Origin: Gracilariopsis chorda
Taxonomy: Eukaryota > Rhodophyta > Florideophyceae > Gracilariales > Gracilariaceae
Assembly: GCA_003194525.1 (NCBI GenBank)
Contig: NBIV01000474.1
Coordinates: 1 to 34,253, forward strand
Reading direction: 5' to 3'
Length of the DNA stretch: 34,253 bases
The translations under genes and the position numbers were made by a program. Below the pieces are notes generated by a model. The model was given only the letters and a program-made list of their open reading frames with translations, was not told the origin of the DNA and ran no database searches. Below are positions 28,678 to 34,253 of this stretch, in pieces. How positions within the stretch are numbered: position 1 is the stretch's first letter; each line of letters opens with the position of its first letter.

Positions 28678-30885
28678 TCAGGCCGATGGAGCCGGCGTGA
28701 TCGCGTCGCCGCCCTGGCCCTCAGACGCACCACCACCGCCATCGGTTGGCGCCTGACCACCGGAACTCTGACCACTGGGACCCACCGTGCGCTGGCGCTT
28801 GCGCGGAGGACTGTGCGGACCACTGGACGCGGAGCCTGCACCGCCGCTAGTGTCGCTCAAAGCGAGCCCATAGCGAGCGTCGATGTCCGCAAGGACCTTG
28901 TTGGACAGCACATGAGCGTTCTCCTGTAGGATCTGCTCCACCGAGTCCTTTAGGGCCTCATTCTCCTCCAGCAGGGCCCCGTAACGCGACGCACGACGCG
29001 CCCAAGACCTAGCGCGGCGCAATAAGTCCTCAAGGCCACCGGAAACATTGAGGCCAGCGGCACCAGCGACCTCACGGAGAGCTTCGGCCGCATTGGTTAC
29101 GCCCATAGGGATAGCCGGGATAGGCGGCAGCGGGGTGACCGACACGGAAAGCGCCCCACCCACAAGGATGTAAGGGTTGACCTCAGGAGCAGGTTCTTCC
29201 ACTGGAGGACCAGCTGGAGTAGGCTCGACCACCGGAGGACCAGCCGGGGGCGGAGCAGATGAAGGAACCGAAGGACCAACGGGAACATGCGCGACCTCCG
29301 GACCTGCGAAGGCGTCCCCATCGTCCCCATCGGTAACCACCGAAGGACCCAAGGGAATCGCCAATGGTGCCGCACCACCCCCAGATTCGGGCAACGCCTC
29401 ATCCTCCAGGAAATTCTTTGAAGAGAAGCCCTCACCCTTAGGCCAGTAGTCCTGTACGCTTCCTCGCGGGACGACCGGTGGATTCTCCTTCAACGGCTTC
29501 GCCAAGTAGGCCTTCCCGTTGTCATGACCCTGTGGGTGGCGGGGAATATTCCTGAAGGTATCGGTCTCATAATCATACCAAAGGAAGCCAGGGGTGTTCT
29601 CCCAATCGACCTGCAGGACATGTTCCAAAAGGCCTTCGGTGTCCTCAACGGTGAACTCTGTCCCACGGACTACGTTCTGAACCCCAAGGAAGTTGCGAAA
29701 ATAGTTAATGAGCGAGACCGGAAGCGGACACACTCGACCTTTTGGACAGCTCATGCCAATTCCATCGGACCACACACGCCAATCCTTACTGCGGACGTTC
29801 CCACGGACTCCGTAGCGCGCGGTGTGCAAGAAGGCCATCAGGACGAACACGCCCCACTCCGCGAATGCAACCTGCCACAGGCGGCTCTCGGGATCGAGGA
29901 GCTGCCTGGTGTGATACGCAAAGACCGAAGGAGTCGGAACCAAGAGGAGCGGTGACACCTGCCAAAAGGACTGCAACCCAGACCCATCGGGAAACTCGTA
30001 GACCGGCGCATACAGACCTTCACGGTTACGGGCTGGCATATCATGAAACTCAATGCTATGCCAGCCAAAGAAGTATCCAAGGGACCTTCGGATGCGAGAA
30101 TCCGGCTCCACGATGTCTCCCCAAAAGTCCCTGTTGGTCATCCAGTATATTCCGTCATACGGCGGGAGGAAACATAGCAGGCCCAATGGATTATGTCCCT
30201 TAGGAGTAAACTGGTCCGCAGAGCCCGCTGGGAAGTGGCAGAAGAGCTCGTCCACAAGGAAATTGAGGCGCCACTGGTAGTCCGTTTCCTCCGAGCAGCG
30301 GACGAACGGTATATCCACAGGGACAAGTTCGCGAGTCCTCCTTCCAGTACGGACGTCCATCGGCTGATGCAACCAACGGTTCTTCCACGAAACGGGACGG
30401 GCATTCTTGCTCTGTCGCGGGAAGTCCGGAACGGCCTCGAAACGACGCGCGTCGAAATAACGCCCCCTCATGGACCCTACGTACTCCTCGACAGACCAAG
30501 GGACAGAGACCTCGCGATTGGTGCGCGGTCTACCATGGGTGTGGTCGTATCGCGTGCCAGGGGTCCAGCTGGAGCCGCGGCCGGCGCCGGAGGAACTAGC
30601 CATTCGGGCGATGGAAGGCGGCAGACCCACAGGAGTGATGTCCGATACCTCAAGGGTGAACGCGTCGTCCATTGGAGAGTCCGAGCGCCACTTATACTGT
30701 GACGCCGATAGCAGCCGTGACCGGTGGACAAGGCGATGGCGCGCGCGATCGCCGACGTGACCGATGGACGCGATCACGGATGAACCCACTTGGACAGCTG
30801 ATGCCGCGTGCCGCCCGATCAACGGCGTCGACCAATGGGACATCGCGAGGCGCTTGGAGCGCCCCCGACGCTGTATGAACTCCAT
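28678..30885 (-). CDS. Antisense ORF of chromovirus, unknown protein
   Basis: A 735-codon minus-strand ORF ends at a TGA and lies wholly inside the retroelement, opposite to gag and pol. The start at 30885 is the first ATG; a second good candidate is the ATG at 30670-30672 (MDDAFTLEVSD), preceded by a TATAAG on that strand. The middle third is aromatic-rich and globular-looking (FLPPYDGIYWMTNRDFWGD). A Pro/Ala/Gly linker follows (around residues 530-590), then a predicted coiled coil (LEENEALKDSVEQILQEN) and a basic patch PPRKRQRT that could be a nuclear signal. No signal peptide or membrane span argues against an envelope protein. Plant Tat/Ogre-type elements are known to carry antisense ORFs in this position; I see no specific similarity I can name. 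Confidence 0.75.
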   Translation of the reverse strand: MEFIQRRGRSKRLAMSHWSTPLIGRHAASAVQVGSSVIASIGHVGDRARHRLVHRSRLLSASQYKWRSDSPMDDAFTLEVSDITPVGLPPSIARMASSSGAGRGSSWTPGTRYDHTHGRPRTNREVSVPWSVEEYVGSMRGRYFDARRFEAVPDFPRQSKNARPVSWKNRWLHQPMDVRTGRRTRELVPVDIPFVRCSEETDYQWRLNFLVDELFCHFPAGSADQFTPKGHNPLGLLCFLPPYDGIYWMTNRDFWGDIVEPDSRIRRSLGYFFGWHSIEFHDMPARNREGLYAPVYEFPDGSGLQSFWQVSPLLLVPTPSVFAYHTRQLLDPESRLWQVAFAEWGVFVLMAFLHTARYGVRGNVRSKDWRVWSDGIGMSCPKGRVCPLPVSLINYFRNFLGVQNVVRGTEFTVEDTEGLLEHVLQVDWENTPGFLWYDYETDTFRNIPRHPQGHDNGKAYLAKPLKENPPVVPRGSVQDYWPKGEGFSSKNFLEDEALPESGGGAAPLAIPLGPSVVTDGDDGDAFAGPEVAHVPVGPSVPSSAPPPAGPPVVEPTPAGPPVEEPAPEVNPYILVGGALSVSVTPLPPIPAIPMGVTNAAEALREVAGAAGLNVSGGLEDLLRRARSWARRASRYGALLEENEALKDSVEQILQENAHVLSNKVLADIDARYGLALSDTSGGAGSASSGPHSPPRKRQRTVGPSGQSSGGQAPTDGGGGASEGQGGDAITPAPSA

Positions 30886-31203
30886 TAGGACTCCTCAGGT
30901 CCTTCTCGCCCGATGGAAACAGCACCGTGGCACTACCACTGGCCTCTCCGGAGACCGGACACCCGGCCTCCCCCGCCGTGCCGACCTTAGGACGAGATAT
31001 GGTCGGAAAGAGTACGGACTAGGCTCCTCCAGGGGGGCGAACGCCCTCATGCACTCGGCCAAAGGGGAGCGGGGTGCCGCTGACAGCTGAAATCGGACAG
31101 GTGCGTTGTAGGAACGGTGAGACCAAAGGAAAAACTTGGTAACCGGCCAATGGGCTGAAGATACCCGTGGAGGACAAGCGGTTCGACCGAGACGGTCAAG
31201 CCT

Positions 31204-31216
31204 AAGGAGAGGGCGA
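31204..31216 (+). promoter_or_regulatory. Polypurine tract of chromovirus
   Basis: AAGGAGAGGGCGA directly precedes the 3' LTR. It is purine-only except for one C and sits where plus-strand DNA synthesis is primed in LTR elements. Confidence 0.65.
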
Positions 31217-31694
31217 TGTGAGATAGTGAAGTCCAGTGGATTCCGCAACTCTGGAGACCCATGTGGACGATACACGTTGTGTATCTGGCCCAAGGATGGC
31301 TATCTGTATTTTATATAATTTATTTAATTTTATTGAATTAGTAACCATACGACTAGATATAGCTACTGTAGAGTAGGGCACTTTACAGTGCCACAGGGTC
31401 GAGGCGCCTCGGTGCCGATACTTAGGCACCTCGAGCTGCGCCTCCCCTAAGGACAGTAAACTGAGACACCCTTGTGAGTCTTGAGCACCCCCGTACTCGG
31501 TACTCACAATTCCCTTTGGCCTTCAAGGTATCGCTACCGCAATTCCGACCTGTAGGACTGCGTAGTCAGCGCCACCCCATTGCGCCAACATTACCAGAGG
31601 TGTCGCCGCCGCTTCATTAACCTTAGGACCCCCCAGCTCTGCCACGCTACCACGAGACCATTAGGAGCTTGCCCACTTGGCTCACTATCCTACA
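31217..31694 (+). repeat. 3' LTR of chromovirus (478 bp)
   Basis: Same length as the 5' LTR with differences only at 31350 (C) and 31450 (A). It is followed by the second target-site copy GGCGT at 31695-31699. Confidence 0.97.
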
Positions 31695-33256
31695 GGCGTA
31701 CCAGCTGCAATGGGAGGGACCCACTCGTAGTAATTACCCTTCTTTCCGCGCGCTCCACTGTGACCACGCACTATCTCTTCCGTTATTGTGACGTATATAC
31801 CAAGAGTTTTTCATCTTTTCTGGGAGTAGACCACTGGACATGCTTGGGAACAAAGTATACACTACGAACAAGGCTTCGTCGTTACATCCGTCTTCACTCA
31901 GGATTGTATTACTCCAACAGTACTTGGCCAGCGTCTTTCCCTTTGCAGGGAACCTCCCTTCTCTCGAGAACAGAGTACTCCGCTCGCAGCTCAGGGTGAC
32001 CGATGCGATTGGAGCGTCCACTACGCGCAAAACGTCCTGCATGCCACAGAGAGGTGGTATTATAGCACAGTAACGAAACCCGCACCATGTTCTCACATGT
32101 TGTTCAGGGTGTTTAGGGGTATTATGTCCGGGAGTCTCCTGCCCTGGTCCCCACAACCCTCCTTTCCCACAAACAGTACACAGCGCATACTGATGGGCCA
32201 CAACCATGGACTCAAGCGCCGCGCATTTACCTTTATCCCTGCGATCTGTGAGTCGGACGAGGCGCGCCATGAAGACTGGCCCTAGGTAGTTGTTCTCAAG
32301 GTTCAAAAGGGTTTGAAAGGTTGACAAACCACTTATGACGTCAGAAGTTGTGGGCTGGAGATATGTTAGGATATCTGCATATTCGCACACCGTGAGATTG
32401 TGAACCCCCATAGTAAAACCGAATCCTTGTTGTAAGCAGCGGAAAGCCACCATCATTGAGTTAGTCTCCTTCGAATTGTCCTCAGTCTCCTCGTAGCGAT
32501 TGCTGTCCACAAATATCTCCAATGGTTTCTTCGGCGTTCCCATGAATTCAGCCCATCCATCTCTTCGTCCTGATTTAGTATTCATGACTGTGCTGCAAGT
32601 ATGTAGCCGTGGAAATCAGAATGGCACTGTGGGGGAGGCAGAAGCAGGGTTTTGCGTTTGTGTTCCGTTGATTGTTAGGGGACCGCCGCGAGGGTGATAA
32701 ACTGCGGGTTGAAGGTGTCTCGCTGTATTGGTAGAAAGGTGGTTGCAGTGGTGCTCTTTTCCTTCCCTGATACTTGTTGAAGACCGTTTTCTCTGTTCCG
32801 GTTTAGAAGTTTCTGCAAGTGTTTTGTACGGGTTTCTTGTGTGGCTGCAACGAAGGTAGTGAAGTTATGCTGTTCCAAATACGCTTCGGCTGGTGTAGAG
32901 TAATGTAGAACTGTTGGGTTAGTAGAGGTGGTCGCTACAATGGGAGCAGAAAAGGCGCCGCTTCCTGGAAATTTGTTCGTTAGTATACCTGCTATTCAGA
33001 TGCTGGCGGGGATCGGGTTCGGATTGGGCTTTTGCGGTGTGTAGGTGTGTAGACTTCCGTCGCGGGGGCAGCCGTTCAAGGGTTCGCTGGCACGCGGGCT
33101 CAAACTGTGGTGCTGAGGTATGGTAATCAGAAGTGTAGACGGGGATGTGTAGCACGGGGTTGAGAAGCAGGATGTTTGCTGTTCGATGTAGATTAGAATC
33201 AGGTCAGACCATGTTGTATGTTGTTCGGCTTGCGGGTAACAGCTGTGGTTTTCCAA
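31695..33256 (-). pseudogene. N-terminal half of unidentified gene, cut by gypsy insertion
   Basis: Three minus-strand pieces read toward the LTR junction. The outermost (33256 to 32675) is polar, with a TGA at 32996-32998; after that stop it reads SGAFSAPIVATTS and QETRTKHLQKLLNRNREN before a TAA. The next (32585 to 31734) is a 283-codon frame from ATG with WAEFMGTPKKPLEIFVDSNR, a Cys pair CTVCGKGG, and many aromatic residues. It ends at a TAA near 31734, but a neighbouring frame continues as NYYEWVPPIAAGTP straight through the target site into 20731-20012. The gene therefore carried a frameshift near 31738 in addition to the insertion. No family is recognised. The 32585 ATG may be an internal Met. 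Confidence 0.55.
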
Positions 33257-33419
33257 GAGGTGAGTGCGGTTTTAGTGGATGGTAGCGCATGGTCTCCTTG
33301 TAGAGCGGGCGTGTCTTCCTATGGTCGTTTTAGGCGCGCAACTGAAATAAAAGCGGTTTTGGATGAGCGGCGGTGGCACTTGGTGCGCGACATTCGAAGA
33401 AAGTGGGATGGGTTTTTTT

Positions 33420-33438
33420 TGGGGGAATGATTCCCCCA
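33420..33438. repeat. Hairpin TGGGGGAA-TGA-TTCCCCCA
   Basis: A perfect 8-bp stem with a 3-base loop, preceded by a run of eight T. It has the same stem as 15982-16000. Confidence 0.8.
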
Positions 33439-33897
33439 TTTCGTCACTACTAGGGTTTTTGGAAATGCTGGAGACCGAATTACACTGTGAGTTCCACGGC
33501 GGTGGGGTTGGTTCGATAGCAGCTGGGTGAATGTTATGGTAAGGCTTCATGCTCTGTACGGAAAAAAACTGCGTACGTACAGTAACGACTTGTTTGCGCT
33601 AGGGCACTGTGAGCCACAGATTTAGACACGTCAAAGTCATGTAGAGTGAGCAGCTTTTCATTGGTCCAGATACTATGCACGCAGTGCACTGTCGGCAACC
33701 TTACTTGTACAAGTGACAGTCGGTGTCACAATCTGTCCTGCGATGTGTTGTCCATAACGTTTGTGCGTATGTTTAAGGATTTGGAATACGAATTCCAGAC
33801 AGTGCGCTCGTGCGCGCACTGTCCGCCACTGTCTGTTTATTTTACACCTTCCAGTCAAAATAATTGACATCCACTGCTGAATGGCATGGGCGTTTTT

Positions 33898-33914
33898 GGG
33901 GGAATGTTTCCCCT
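33898..33914. repeat. Hairpin GGGGGAA-TGT-TTCCCCT
   Basis: Third member of the same hairpin family, with a G-T pair at the base of the stem, preceded by a run of five T and followed by ATTTCC as at 33438-33443. Confidence 0.75.
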
Positions 33915-34253
33915 ATTTCCGCCCCTCTCCCGACGCATCGCTTTTATTTTCCATCGACTCCGATGCCGAGCTGTTCCCCATCTATCTTCAGGTTTCGCTC
34001 AACGACCATCTTAGCTTGGTAAGCTCCCATTCCCTGCGCCATGTCGCCACCTAATACACACCTTGCATCCTCTATTTCCTCACAGATTAAGCGCCGAATC
34101 GAGCAGGGAGGGGTTCTACTACGCGATACGCTGCAGTTGACCTGTTCATCGGACCATTTTTCGGACGCGAAAACTCCTCGTTACGACTACAAACACTGAG
34201 TGAAGACATTGGGGTTCCGCAACGCTTTCACAGTTGGGAGCATCTACTCGTAG

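Larger units (their letters stand above)
20732..31694 (+). mobile_element. Ty3/gypsy chromovirus with antisense ORF
   Basis: A full-length element of 10,963 bp. Two 478-bp LTRs begin TGTGAGATAG and end CTATCCTACA, differ at two positions, and are flanked by the 5-bp duplication GGCGT (20727-20731 and 31695-31699). Internally it has a primer site, gag, pol in the order protease, reverse transcriptase, RNase H, integrase and chromodomain, then about 3.4 kb with a large minus-strand ORF, and a polypurine tract. The order of integrase after RNase H plus the C-terminal chromodomain defines a Ty3/gypsy chromovirus. Near-identical LTRs mean a recent insertion. One apparent single-base deletion in pol (25244-25248 region) would block a full polyprotein. 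Confidence 0.97.
33257..34253. other. Gene-poor end of window with hairpins
   Basis: No supported gene. It contains two copies of the GGGGGAA/TTCCCC hairpin and a 10-bp inverted repeat, GACAGTGCGC (33798-33807) and GCGCACTGTC (33814-33823). The short open frames here have no protein character I can defend. Confidence 0.5.

Noticed and set aside
28678..30885. Envelope gene in the chromovirus
   Set aside because: The ORF is antisense and lacks a signal peptide, membrane span or fusion-like segment.
21300..30900. Numerous antisense and +1 frames inside gag and pol
   Set aside because: Shadows of strongly coding frames; only the 735-codon antisense ORF lies outside gag-pol and stands alone.
1..34253. 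CRISPR arrays, bacterial operons or Shine-Dalgarno sites
   Set aside because: No regular direct-repeat and spacer pattern; all recognisable content is eukaryotic.

Overview
This is a eukaryotic nuclear window, mostly repeats and broken genes. Long intron-free frames, a mitochondrial insertion carrying nad3, nad4L and the bacterial-like 5' end of the small-subunit rRNA, a chromodomain Ty3/gypsy element and a Crypton-like tyrosine recombinase suggest an alga or another protist. A florideophyte red alga is my best guess, held with low confidence. I recognise no ordinary housekeeping gene.

Layout. Bases 201-2007 (+) hold a frameshifted 2-oxoglutarate/Fe(II) oxygenase-like gene, with an unidentified gene convergent to it at 2195-3178 (-). 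After a gene-poor spacer come two divergent paralogues of an unknown multi-pass membrane protein: 4617-5744 (-), with an in-frame stop, and 6491-7753 (+), intact. A 113-codon ORF lies between them. Bases 8264-10747 are a complete but decayed Ty1/copia-type element on the minus strand. It has 91-bp LTRs, a 5-bp target duplication, a primer site matching an internal part of initiator tRNA-Met, and gag and protease remnants, but no recognisable reverse transcriptase. Bases 10748-13383 are gene-poor. Bases 13384-14285 hold a degraded unknown gene. Bases 14390-16240 are low-complexity DNA, tandem repeats, hairpins and a tRNA-like sequence.

Bases 16676-19605 (+) encode a Crypton-like tyrosine recombinase with two in-frame stops, interrupted by a composite mitochondrial insertion at about 17285-17555. 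An unidentified gene on the opposite strand follows (20012-20731 plus 31695-33256). A young Ty3/gypsy chromovirus at 20732-31694 splits it: 478-bp LTRs differing at 2 sites, GGCGT target duplication, gag, protease/RT, RNase H/integrase/chromodomain, and a 735-codon antisense ORF downstream of pol. The last kilobase has hairpins and no supported gene.

The main observations are the hidden short-LTR copia element, the antisense ORF of the chromovirus, the strong enrichment of two palindromic heptamers along that chromovirus, and the mitochondrial insertion inside the recombinase gene.
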